The position numbers and the translations under genes were made by a program. Positions 1 to 8,244 of a stretch of DNA of 48,360 nucleotides are shown here, piece after piece. This stretch comes from an uncultured Collinsella sp. (GTDB lineage: Bacteria > Actinomycetota > Coriobacteriia > Coriobacteriales > Coriobacteriaceae): assembly GCA_900541685.1 (NCBI GenBank), contig UQKM01000018.1, positions 1 to 48,360 on the forward strand. The letters are read 5' to 3'. The notes under the pieces are model-generated. The model worked only from the letters and a program-made list of their open reading frames with translations, made no database searches and was not told the origin of the DNA. The first letter of the stretch is position 1; every line of letters starts with the position of its first letter.

Positions 1-12
1 TCCTGCTCGCAC

Positions 13-35
13 GGAGAGCACATTAAGTGCTCTCC
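13..35. repeat. inverted repeat downstream of gyrA
   Basis: Nine-base arms (13-21 and 27-35) surround a 5-base loop. Weaker outer pairing between 8-12 and 41-45 is possible. No T-run follows on either strand, so I do not call it a terminator. Nothing else is recognisable in bases 1-106, and no gene is supported there. Confidence 0.4.
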
Positions 36-106
36 GGCTCGTGCGGAACTCGCGATCGACTTCGTATGCCGCCGGGCAGCCGGGGCCGACGCGAGGTTCA
101 AGATTG

Positions 107-141
107 TCAAAAAAGCGGTCGGCGCGCAGTGCGCCGACCGC
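107..141 (-). terminator. Rho-independent terminator of gyrA
   Basis: A perfect 11-bp stem (115-125 with 131-141) has a 5-base loop. On the minus strand it is followed by six T residues (complement of 109-114). It lies about 40 bases past the gyrA stop codon and closes the leftward replication-gene block. Confidence 0.9.
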
Positions 142-181
142 CGATGTAAGGGGTCTGATGATTTTTACCAGCTAGGGCCTC

Positions 182-2923
182 TTACTCGTCTAGGAGATCC
201 TCTGGCATGTCGTTGCCGTCGCCTAGGTCGACTGGGGCCTCTTCGACGTCGGTTGCGGCCTCGGCGCCTTCGCCTTCGGGCTTCTCCTTGGCGGCTGTCA
301 TGCGGGCTACGGCGCAGATGCGGTCGTTGTCGTCGACGGTCATCATCTTGACGCCCTGGGTAGCGCGGCCAGTCTGGCTAATCTCATCGGTCTTGACGCG
401 AATGACCGTCGCGCCTTCCGTCACGATGAACAGCTCGTGCTGCGGACCCACCGTCTTCATGGCTGCGAGGTTACCCTTACGCTCGGTCATCTGGATGGTG
501 TAGACGCCCTGGCCGCCGCGGTTCTGCTCCGGGTAGTCCGCGACCGGCGTGCGCTTGCCGTAGCCGCGCTCGGTGATGACGAACAGATCGCCATTGCCGT
601 TAGTGACTTCCATGCCCAGAACACTCACACCGTCCTTCATGCTGATACCGCGAACGCCGCTGGTGTCGCGGCCGGTGGCGCGCACCTGCTCCTCGGAGAA
701 CATAATCGCCTTGCCCGCGGTGGTGGCCAGGATAATCTTGTCGCCCTCGCGCACGCGGCGCACGTTCAGCAGCGCGTCGTCGTCACGCAGGTTGATAGCG
801 ATCAGGCCGTCGCGGCGACTGCGGTCATATGCGTTCATCACTGTCTTCTTGACCATGCCGCTCTTGGTGGCAAACATCAGGTACTCGTCGGCAGGGAACT
901 CGCGACAGCTGATGACGCTCGCGATCTTCTCGCCTTCCTCAAAGGGCAGCAGGTTGACGATCGCGGTGCCGCGCGCCTGGCGCGTACCCACCGGCAGCTC
1001 GTGCACCTTCAGGCGGTAGACTTTGCCCTTGCTCGAGAAGAACAGCACGTACTCGTGCGTGGATGCGATAAACATCTCGTCGATGACATCGTCCTCTTTA
1101 AGGTTGACGCCCGATACGCCCTTGCCGCCGCGCTTCTGGGCACGGTAGGCGGCCACCGGGATGCGCTTGACATAGCCGGTGTGGGTGATGGTCACGACCA
1201 TGTCCTCGTCGGCGATGAGGTCCTCGACGTCCAGGTCCTTCTCGACATGGCTGATCTCGGTGCGGCGTTTGTCGCCGAACTTCTTCGAGATCTCGCGCAT
1301 CTCCTCCTTGATGACACCCAGGATCTTCTCCTCATGCGCCAGCAGGTCCTCGTAGTAGGCGATGGCGCGGCGCAGGCCGTCCAACTCTTCCTGGATCTTG
1401 TCGCGCTCCAGGCCGGTCAGACGACGTAGCTTCATCTCGAGGATGGCCGTGGTCTGCTCGGGCGTAAAGCCAAAGCGCTCGATCAGGCGGCCGCTGGCCT
1501 CGGAGTCAGTCTGCGAGGAGCGAATGATGCTGATGACCTCGTCGATATGGTCGAGAGCCATCAAGTAGCCCTCGAGGATATGGGCACGTGCCTGGGCCTT
1601 CTTGAGGTCAAAGCGGGTGCGGCGGGTGACGACGTCGACCTGGTGGTCGATGTAGTGCTGCAGCATCTCGCGCAAGCTCAGGCATTTGGGAACGCCGTTG
1701 ACGAGCGCCAGGTTGTTGGCACCAAAGGTCGTCTGCAGCGAGGTGTACTTATACAGATTGTTGAGCACGACCTGTGGAATGACGCCCTTCTTGAGCTCGA
1801 TGACCAGACGAATGCCCTTCTGGTTGGACTCGTCGCGCATGTCCGAGATGCCCTCGATGCGCTTGTCGTTTACGAGCTGGGCGATCTTCTCCTGCAGAGT
1901 GCCCTTGTTGACCATGTAAGGGATCTCGGTAAAGACCAGGCGGCTACGACCGGTCTTGGTGGATTCCACGTGAGCCTTGGCGCGCACGGTGATGGAGCCG
2001 CGGCCGGTCTCGTAGCTCTGCCTAATGCCGGCGCTGCCCATGATGATGGCACCGGTGGGGAAGTCCGGACCGGGCATGATCTGCATAAGCTCGTCGACGG
2101 TGGCATCGGGATTGTCGATCAGGTAGCAGGTGGCCTCGATCGCCTCGGCGAGGTTGTGCGGGGCGATATTGGTGGCCATGCCGACGGCGATGCCCTGGCT
2201 GCCGTTGACCAGCAGGTTGGGGAAGCGCGCGGGCAGTGCCACGGGCTCGGCGAGCGACTCGTCGTAGTTGGGCTGCCAGTCAACGGTATCCTTTTGCAGG
2301 TCGCGCAGCAGCTCCATGGCGGGCTTTGCCAGTCGACTCTCGGTATAACGCATGGCCGCCGCGCCATCGCCATCGATGTTGCCGAAGTTGCCGTGGCCAT
2401 CGATGAGCGGTGTGCGCATGGAGAACCACTGCGCCAGACGAACCATGGCCTCGTAGACCGCGAAGTCACCGTGCGGATGGTACTTGCCGATAACCTCGCC
2501 GACCGTCCAGGCCGACTTCTTATGCGGGCGGTTGGGGTAGATGCCGCTCTCGTTCATGGCGTACAGGATGCGGCGGTGCACCGGCTTTAGGCCATCGCGC
2601 ACGTCCGGCAGGGCGCGCGCCGTGATGACCGACATCGAGTACTCGATGAACGACTGCTTCATCTCGCGGCCGAACTCCGAAATCTGGAGCTGACCGCCGT
2701 TGATATCCTCGCCGGCCGAGGCGCCGCGATCGACAGCGCCAAAGCTCTCCTCGAGCTCGGCATCGTCATCCTCTTCCTCTTCATCCTCGGCGTCGGGGTT
2801 ATAGGAATCTGGATCGCCGTCCTCGCCCTGCTCGGCGCGGGCGAGCAGGCGCTTCAGATCATCGGGCATACCGGCGTCGCCGGCCTCGTCCATACCCTCG
2901 TTGTTGTTGATATCGTCTGCCAC
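182..2923 (-). CDS. gyrA: DNA gyrase subunit A
   Basis: GyrA breaks and rejoins DNA in the A2B2 gyrase that introduces negative supercoils. The 913-residue protein has the winged-helix/tower core with the catalytic tyrosine Y193 in the AMRYTES motif. Its C-terminal beta-pinwheel carries the GyrA box QKRGGKG. An extra acidic N-terminus of about 75 residues, containing a run of Asp and Glu at about 45-60, precedes the normal start of the family domain. The tail is also acidic. In the quinolone-resistance-determining region the motif reads HPHGDFAVYE, so F154 stands where E. coli has S83. Glu at the D87-equivalent (E158) is normal in many Gram-positives. The gene is separated from gyrB by 178 bp that contain a large fold-back. 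Confidence 0.98.
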   Translation of the reverse strand: MADDINNNEGMDEAGDAGMPDDLKRLLARAEQGEDGDPDSYNPDAEDEEEEDDDAELEESFGAVDRGASAGEDINGGQLQISEFGREMKQSFIEYSMSVITARALPDVRDGLKPVHRRILYAMNESGIYPNRPHKKSAWTVGEVIGKYHPHGDFAVYEAMVRLAQWFSMRTPLIDGHGNFGNIDGDGAAAMRYTESRLAKPAMELLRDLQKDTVDWQPNYDESLAEPVALPARFPNLLVNGSQGIAVGMATNIAPHNLAEAIEATCYLIDNPDATVDELMQIMPGPDFPTGAIIMGSAGIRQSYETGRGSITVRAKAHVESTKTGRSRLVFTEIPYMVNKGTLQEKIAQLVNDKRIEGISDMRDESNQKGIRLVIELKKGVIPQVVLNNLYKYTSLQTTFGANNLALVNGVPKCLSLREMLQHYIDHQVDVVTRRTRFDLKKAQARAHILEGYLMALDHIDEVISIIRSSQTDSEASGRLIERFGFTPEQTTAILEMKLRRLTGLERDKIQEELDGLRRAIAYYEDLLAHEEKILGVIKEEMREISKKFGDKRRTEISHVEKDLDVEDLIADEDMVVTITHTGYVKRIPVAAYRAQKRGGKGVSGVNLKEDDVIDEMFIASTHEYVLFFSSKGKVYRLKVHELPVGTRQARGTAIVNLLPFEEGEKIASVISCREFPADEYLMFATKSGMVKKTVMNAYDRSRRDGLIAINLRDDDALLNVRRVREGDKIILATTAGKAIMFSEEQVRATGRDTSGVRGISMKDGVSVLGMEVTNGNGDLFVITERGYGKRTPVADYPEQNRGGQGVYTIQMTERKGNLAAMKTVGPQHELFIVTEGATVIRVKTDEISQTGRATQGVKMMTVDDNDRICAVARMTAAKEKPEGEGAEAATDVEEAPVDLGDGNDMPEDLLDE

Positions 2924-3009
2924 GTTACCTCCTCATGGTTTGCGTGGTCCATTAGTTCCCTACCACGGAGACGAATTACCGGGAACACCGGATAACCCTC
3001 CTAGGTTTT

Positions 3010-3096
3010 CCAGGTGCCCCAGGTTGCCCTGAAGGATGAGGGCGCGCGCCTTGCGTGCGGCGCCCGAAATCCTGAAGGGCAAGATGGGGTGCCTGG
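3010..3096. repeat. long imperfect inverted repeat between gyrB and gyrA
   Basis: The outer arms (3010-3021 and about 3085-3096) pair with two G-T wobbles. The next arms, about 3024-3037 and 3068-3081, pair except for two central positions. An inner GGGCGC/GCGCCC pair sits at the tip. The element starts just past the gyrB stop and fills half of the gyrB-gyrA gap. No T-run follows it on the minus strand, so it is not a standard terminator. It could be a processing or attenuation structure in a gyrB-gyrA transcript, or a palindromic repeat. Confidence 0.6.
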
Positions 3097-3101
3097 GAAA
3101 G

Positions 3102-5132
3102 CTAGGCGTCTAAGAAGCGCGCGTCGTGCGCATGTTTTTCAATGTACTCACGGCGATAGCCGACCTCGGAACCCATCAGTTCGCGCACGGCGCGGTCCGC
3201 CACCACGGCGTCCTCGATCGACACGCGCTGCAGGATACGGGTCTTGGGGTCCATCGTCGTCGAGGCAAGCTGCTTGGGGTCCATCTCGCCCAGGCCCTTG
3301 TAGCGCTGAACGGTATAGCCCTTGCGCTTCTTGGTGATCTTGCCATCCTTGGCCTTGCCGTCCTCGTCGTTGTCGTCGGGGTTCAGGCCCAGGCTCTGAA
3401 TGGTGTCGCGCAGAATCTCGTCTTCGGGCTGGCGGCCGTTGGGATACACGTAATGGATCTTGTTGCGCACCTTAATACCAAAGATGGGCGGGCAGGCAAC
3501 ATAGACATAGCCGGCATCGATCAGCGGGCGCATGTACTTGTAGAAGAACGTCAGCAGCAGGATGCGGATATGCGCACCGTCAACATCTGCATCGGTCATG
3601 ATGATGATCTTGTGGTAGCGGGCCTTGGTGATATCAAAGTCGCCGCCGTCACCGGCGCTCGTCGTGACGCCGCAGCCGATCGCGGTAATCAGCGACTGGA
3701 TGGTGTCACTCGAGAACGCGCGGTGGTCGCCCACGCGCTCGACGTTCAAAATCTTGCCGCGCAGGGGTAGGATCGCCTGGATGTCTCGGCGACGGCCGTC
3801 CTTGGCCGAACCGCCTGCCGAGTCGCCCTCTACGATGAAGAGCTCGGTCAGCTCGGCATCACGCACCGAGCAGTCGGCGAGCTTACCGGGCAGGGACGCC
3901 GTCTCGAGCAGGCTCTTGCGGCGGGTCGCCTCGCGCGCCTTGCGGGCGGCGTTGCGCGCCTTGCAGGCCTGTTGAGCCTTCTTGACGATCTCGCGAGCGG
4001 GCTTGGGATGCTCCTCGAGGTAATCGGCGAGGCCGTCGGTCACGATCTTGAGTGTCAGCGCGCGCATATAGGAGCTGCCGAGCTTGGCCTTGGTCTGGCC
4101 CTCAAACTGCGGGTCGGGCAGCTTGACCGAGATAACAGCCGAAAGGCCCTCGCGCACATCGTCGCCGGTCAGATTGGCGTCTTTTTCCTTGAGCAGGTTC
4201 TGCTTGCGCGCATAGTCGTTGATCACGCGGGTGAGCGCGGTGCGGAAGCCCTCAAGGTGCATGCCGCCCTCGGGAGTGTAGATGTCGTTGGCAAACGACA
4301 TGACGTTCTCGCCGTATCCGCTATTCCACTGCAGGGAAACCTCGACCTCGCCCATCTTGGCGACAGGCGCGTCCGGGTCCGATTTGCCCTCGATGTAGAT
4401 GGGCTCCTTAAAGGCCTCGGGGACGTCCTTGCCCTCGTTGAGGAACTTGACGAAGTCGATGATGCCGCCGGCATAGCAAAACTCCTCCACGTGGGGAGTC
4501 GCCTCGCGCTCGTCGGTCAGCACGATCTTGAGGTTCTTATTGAGGAACGCCGTCTCCTGTAGGCGGTTGTGCAGCGTATCGAAATCGTAGATGCAGGTCT
4601 CGAAGATCTCGTCGTCGGGCCAGAAGGTGACGGTGGTACCCGTCGAATCCGAGGTGCCCACGACCTCCATCTTCTTGACGGTCTTGCCGCGCGAGAACTC
4701 CATCTCGTAGGTGTTGCCATCGCGACGAACCTGAACGACCACGCGCTTGGACAGTGCGTTGACGACGGAGATGCCCACGCCGTGCAGGCCGCCCGAGACC
4801 TTATAGGCCGAGTTATCGAACTTACCGCCGGCGTGCAAGATCGTCATGACGACCTCGAGCGTCGGGATCTTTTTAACAGGGTGCTCGTCGACGGGGATGC
4901 CGCGCCCGTTGTCGACGACCGTGATGGAGTTGTCGGCGTGGACCGTCACCTGGATCTCGGTGCAGAAACCGGCCATGGCCTCGTCGACGGAGTTGTCAAC
5001 GATCTCCCACACCAGGTGATGCAGACCGCTGGCGCTCGTCGAGCCGATATACATGCCCGGGCGCTTACGAACGGCCTCGAGACCTTCGAGAATCTTAATC
5101 TCGCCGCCATCGTAATCGTTTTCGTTTGCCAC
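3102..5132 (-). CDS. gyrB: DNA gyrase subunit B
   Basis: GyrB is the ATPase subunit of gyrase. The GHKL fold shows EIVDNSVDEA (N-box), VDNGRGIP and GGLHGVGISVV. The Toprim domain shows the metal-binding Glu in IVEGDSAGGSA and the MTDADVDGAH motif, and the C-terminus has the QRYKGLGEM region. I place the start at a GTG (5130-5132) giving MANEND, because a strong AAGGAGG ribosome site lies 4-6 bases upstream. An in-frame TTG six codons earlier would put that ribosome site inside the gene. The result is about 676 residues, normal for Gram-positive GyrB. It follows the terminator at 5182-5211, so it probably has its own promoter in a very short gap. Confidence 0.97.
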   Translation of the reverse strand: MANENDYDGGEIKILEGLEAVRKRPGMYIGSTSASGLHHLVWEIVDNSVDEAMAGFCTEIQVTVHADNSITVVDNGRGIPVDEHPVKKIPTLEVVMTILHAGGKFDNSAYKVSGGLHGVGISVVNALSKRVVVQVRRDGNTYEMEFSRGKTVKKMEVVGTSDSTGTTVTFWPDDEIFETCIYDFDTLHNRLQETAFLNKNLKIVLTDEREATPHVEEFCYAGGIIDFVKFLNEGKDVPEAFKEPIYIEGKSDPDAPVAKMGEVEVSLQWNSGYGENVMSFANDIYTPEGGMHLEGFRTALTRVINDYARKQNLLKEKDANLTGDDVREGLSAVISVKLPDPQFEGQTKAKLGSSYMRALTLKIVTDGLADYLEEHPKPAREIVKKAQQACKARNAARKAREATRRKSLLETASLPGKLADCSVRDAELTELFIVEGDSAGGSAKDGRRRDIQAILPLRGKILNVERVGDHRAFSSDTIQSLITAIGCGVTTSAGDGGDFDITKARYHKIIIMTDADVDGAHIRILLLTFFYKYMRPLIDAGYVYVACPPIFGIKVRNKIHYVYPNGRQPEDEILRDTIQSLGLNPDDNDEDGKAKDGKITKKRKGYTVQRYKGLGEMDPKQLASTTMDPKTRILQRVSIEDAVVADRAVRELMGSEVGYRREYIEKHAHDARFLDA

Positions 5133-5181
5133 ACGTCCTCCTTCAGTCAAGAAAATGTGTACAGCCTTACTAGTTTATCGT

Positions 5182-5211
5182 AAAAAAATACCCTCGGGAA
5201 CGAGGGTATTT
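5182..5211 (-). terminator. Rho-independent terminator after the DUF721 gene
   Basis: The 8-bp stem (5189-5196 with 5201-5208), extended by A-T pairs, has a GGAA loop. On the minus strand it is followed by seven T residues (complement of 5182-5188). It separates the dnaA-dnaN-recF-DUF721 run from gyrB. Confidence 0.9.
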
Positions 5212-5237
5212 GGCTCTACAAGGCCACTAGATGCGAT

Positions 5238-5801
5238 TTAAGGCTCTTTTTTGCTTTGCACGCCCTTGGCCCACTCGGCACTGGCTCTCATGGCGTTCTC
5301 GAGGGCCTCGCGCAGTTTTTGGTCTTCGATGGGCGCCACTTGGCGCTCAATCTCGCCGCGCTCGGCCTCACTTAGGTCGGCGTGCGGGGCCGGCGGGCGC
5401 TCGGTCGTCGCCGGGCGCAGGCGCTCCTTGGCGGCAGGCGGCGTGTGACCGGGTGCGGTGGTTTTGAACACCAGGCCGTCCACATGCGCACCAGCGCGCT
5501 CCATGCGCGCGCGGATGATCTCGCGCAACAACGTCATTTCCTGCGTCCACGAGGGCGAGTCGAGATACACCAGCAGCTCATTGGACTCGGGCAGGTAACG
5601 CAGCCCCGTCACATGCCGCCCCTCGCGCGTGCCCGAGCACACCGCGTTCCACGCGCGATAGACCGCGCGAGATTCCTCTGCAGCCTCCATCTGCGCACGG
5701 CGCTCGGGTGTCGCGGCCGCCAAGATGCGCCGACGCTCGGCATCCAAAAAGCCGCCAAAGGCAACCGTTCCGTTCTCGCGCTCGAAATTAGCACGTCTCA
5801 C
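5238..5801 (-). CDS. dciA: DUF721 family protein, likely DciA helicase-loading factor
   Basis: The 187-residue protein matches the DUF721 family. It has the pattern of a conserved W in YRAWNAVC, then a stretch ending in ELLVYLDSPSWTQEM, then an amphipathic helix LLREIIRARM. In bacteria without DnaC or DnaI, DUF721 (DciA) helps load the DnaB helicase. Its place directly after recF in the origin cluster fits that role, and this layout (dnaN-recF-DUF721-gyrB) is typical of Actinobacteria. Residues from about 105 onward are low-complexity and charged. The GTG start lies 14 bases inside recF, so translation is probably coupled. Function is family knowledge, not visible directly. Confidence 0.85.
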   Translation of the reverse strand: MRRANFERENGTVAFGGFLDAERRRILAAATPERRAQMEAAEESRAVYRAWNAVCSGTREGRHVTGLRYLPESNELLVYLDSPSWTQEMTLLREIIRARMERAGAHVDGLVFKTTAPGHTPPAAKERLRPATTERPPAPHADLSEAERGEIERQVAPIEDQKLREALENAMRASAEWAKGVQSKKEP

Positions 5802-6894
5802 CCATGCTCACCACCTTGGCTCGATCAAGCAGGTCATCGGTAAAATACCCCAGATTGGTGGTGGTTATGACTGTCTGGATATCATCACCGATCAGCTGCA
5901 GAAAAGCGCCTCGGCGCCCGGCGTCGAGCTCGCTCATCACGTCGTCTAAAAGCAGCAGCGGCGCGGTGCCCAGGATATCGCGCGCCACGGCCACTTCTGC
6001 CACCTTCCAGGCAAGCACCAGCGTTCGCTGCTGGCCCTGGCTGGCAAACGAACGGGCCGATCGACCCGCGACGGAAAACTCAATCTCGTCGCGATGCGGA
6101 CCGACGAGCGTCACGCCGCGGCGGATCTCCTCGTCGGCGCGCTCATCGAGCGCCGAGAGCATGTGCTCATACGCCCAGCCCCTGAGCTCGTCGCGATCCT
6201 CGGTGCCAGGCAGGTCGCCAAGCGTGGACACATAGGACACGCCGACGGGCTCGCCGGATGCCACGCGGCCATAGGCGTCGCGCACATGGCCCGACAGCCG
6301 GTCGAGCAGGGCCAGACGATGCACGAGCAGGGCCGAACCGGCGCGGGCGATAGATTCGTTCCAGGCGCCGAGCATCTCGCGGCAGCACCAGGTCTCCTTG
6401 AGCAGGGCATTGCGCTGGGTCACGCAGCGCCCGTAGGCACTAGCCAGATCGGCATAGCGTGCACTCAGCTGAACGCCAAAGTCGTCAAGTGCGGTGCGGC
6501 GCACGCTGGCACCCCGCTTGACCATATCCAGGTGGTCCGGACAAAACAAAACGCTCGGCAGTACCCCGCGCACGCCGGACGCAGCGCAGCGCTTGCCGTT
6601 GCGGCTAAACGAACGCTTGCCATCTTCCACGCTCAGTCCCATGTCCAGCACGCGCCCGTCGCCTTCGAGCCTCAGCTCGACCTTGCATGAGCCCACGCCG
6701 TCGTGCACGAGCTCGGCTGCGGTCGGATGCCTAAACGAGGCGCCACTCGTCAGCAGCTGCAGCGCCTCTATGAGGTTGGTCTTTCCCGCCGCGTTGGGAC
6801 CCGCGAGCACTGTCACACCGTCGCTCAGGGCAAGGCGGTAGCTGTCGAAGCTGCGATAGCGCGCAACGGAAAGATCGCGTGCGAACATGGTCAT
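5788..6894 (-). CDS. recF: DNA replication and repair protein RecF
   Basis: RecF is an SMC-like ATPase that helps RecR/RecO load RecA at single-strand gaps. The Walker A motif GPNAAGKTN lies near residue 35, and the signature/Walker B region LLLDDVMSELDAGRR is near the C-terminus. The length of about 368 residues is normal. I use ATG at 6892-6894; a GTG at 6898-6900 and another ATG at 6886-6888 are equally close to the dnaN stop. No strong ribosome site is visible, so it is probably translated by coupling to dnaN, whose stop lies 8 bases upstream. The 3' end overlaps the DUF721 gene by 14 bases. Confidence 0.95.
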   Translation of the reverse strand: MTMFARDLSVARYRSFDSYRLALSDGVTVLAGPNAAGKTNLIEALQLLTSGASFRHPTAAELVHDGVGSCKVELRLEGDGRVLDMGLSVEDGKRSFSRNGKRCAASGVRGVLPSVLFCPDHLDMVKRGASVRRTALDDFGVQLSARYADLASAYGRCVTQRNALLKETWCCREMLGAWNESIARAGSALLVHRLALLDRLSGHVRDAYGRVASGEPVGVSYVSTLGDLPGTEDRDELRGWAYEHMLSALDERADEEIRRGVTLVGPHRDEIEFSVAGRSARSFASQGQQRTLVLAWKVAEVAVARDILGTAPLLLLDDVMSELDAGRRGAFLQLIGDDIQTVITTTNLGYFTDDLLDRAKVVSMGETC

Positions 6895-6902
6895 GGGCAC
6901 TG

Positions 6903-8006
6903 CTAGATGCGTACCGGCATGACCAGGTACAGGTAGTTGATCTTGTCGTAGGACTTGAAGATACCCGCCTGCGAATAGCTCTTGAGCTCCAGCGTGATCT
7001 CCTTCTCCTTGGACAGGGCATTGAGGCAGCCAAAGATGTAGTGGTAGTTGAAGGCGATGGTGCCCGACTCGCCCTCGGCCTCGACATCGATCGTCTCCTG
7101 CGCCAGATCCTGGTCGTTGGAAATAGAGGACAGGCCCATCTGGCCGTTCTCGACGTCAATCTCAAACTTGACAGCGGGGTTGGCGCTCGCGATAACGGCC
7201 ACACGCTTAAGGGCGGCGTTAAAGGCAGCTACGTCGATCTTGACGCTCGTCACGCACGAATCGGGGATGAGCTGCTTGTAGTTGGGATATACGCCCTCGA
7301 TGCGGCGCGACACGTAGGTGGTGTTGCCGGCCTCAAAGACAACTTGGGTGTCGGTGGCGCCGATCATGATGGTCGCCTGGCTGGCCATGATGTTCAGCGC
7401 GTCGTTGAAGGCGTCAGCCGGAACGTTGAGTTCAAAGGAGCCTTCGAGGGTCGAGGTCTCGACCTGCGTATCGCACACGGCCAGACGGAAGGAGTCGGTC
7501 GCGACCAGGCGCACAGTGTTGTTCTCGACCTTCATGTGCACGCCACCCAGGATGGGGCGGGCCTTGTCAGTCGAGGTTACGCGCCATACGCGACTTACCA
7601 TTTCGGACAGGATATCGGTCGGCAGCTCGACGGCGCTCTCGATGGCGTATGCCGGAAACTCGGGAAAGTCGTTAGCATCGAGCGTGTTGAGGCGAAAAGA
7701 GCTCTTCTCGCAGCCAATCAAAACCTGACGCTCGGACAGCTCAAAGGTGACCGGGGCATCGGGAAGGGTCTTGGTGATGTTGGAGAGCATCTTGCAGGGA
7801 ATCACCATCTCGCCCTCCTCTTCGACATGGGCCGCAATGCGGTGACGAATCGAGATGGTGTAGTTGGAGGTCTGGAATTCCAAGATGCCGTCTTGTGCCT
7901 TAACGAGCACGCCCGACAGAATGGGAAGGGTGGATGCCGAAGCGACGCCTTTCATAACGACGCCGATGGCTTGCGTAAGCGAGCTCTGGCTGACGGTGAA
8001 CTTCAT
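6903..8006 (-). CDS. dnaN: DNA polymerase III sliding clamp (beta subunit)
   Basis: DnaN is the ring-shaped processivity clamp of the replicative polymerase. The 367-residue length, the N-terminus MKFTVSQSSL, the internal stretch VATDSFRLAV and the terminal VMPVRI are all characteristic. The upstream gap of 238 bp to dnaA is the best candidate for the unwinding region of oriC, so the dnaN transcript starts inside or next to origin DNA. A run of dnaN, recF and DUF721 with tiny gaps or overlaps indicates one operon. Confidence 0.97.
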   Translation of the reverse strand: MKFTVSQSSLTQAIGVVMKGVASASTLPILSGVLVKAQDGILEFQTSNYTISIRHRIAAHVEEEGEMVIPCKMLSNITKTLPDAPVTFELSERQVLIGCEKSSFRLNTLDANDFPEFPAYAIESAVELPTDILSEMVSRVWRVTSTDKARPILGGVHMKVENNTVRLVATDSFRLAVCDTQVETSTLEGSFELNVPADAFNDALNIMASQATIMIGATDTQVVFEAGNTTYVSRRIEGVYPNYKQLIPDSCVTSVKIDVAAFNAALKRVAVIASANPAVKFEIDVENGQMGLSSISNDQDLAQETIDVEAEGESGTIAFNYHYIFGCLNALSKEKEITLELKSYSQAGIFKSYDKINYLYLVMPVRI

Positions 8007-8244
8007 CTTTTAATACCTTTCTATAGATATAAATATCTTAATAATAGTAATAGTACTGACGAAACTGTTGATTACTCCTAAAGGTGCAGGTCAGCCCTAA
8101 AAAGAGAATCGACAGGAACCTGTGTGCAACCGGGCATGTTTTCCACGTTCAAAACCTGCGCAAAACTTTTCATCACCGCGACTCGAGTTTTTGACACCTT
8201 ATAACCGCCGTTTCGACAAGTTTTCAACAGCTGTGTCCATTTAC
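8007..8244. other. candidate oriC, unwinding part (dnaN-dnaA gap)
   Basis: This gap carries an AT-rich stretch at about 8010-8056. It ends in six in-step trinucleotides TAA-TAA-TAG-TAA-TAG-TAC (8039-8056), like the DnaA-trio element of Bacillus subtilis. Ten bases further on, TGTTGATTA (8066-8074) reads as TAATCAACA on the other strand, a DnaA-box-like site. Further candidates are TTTTCCACG (8139-8147, one mismatch to TTWTNCACA) and TTTTCAACA (8221-8229). The order trio, short spacer, box matches the known basal unwinding arrangement. Calling it the origin is inference from this layout and the gene context. Confidence 0.7.
8211..8227 (+). repeat. 17-bp direct repeat, copy 1
   Basis: TTTCGACAAGTTTTCAA occurs here, directly 5' of the dnaA 3' end, and again at 11410-11426 on the other side of dnaA and the GHKL gene. 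This copy continues into TTTTCAACA, a DnaA-box-like nonamer. Confidence 0.85.

Noticed and set aside
437..1429. Plus-strand frame opposite gyrA
   Set aside because: No motif or ribosome site, and gyrA covers it completely.
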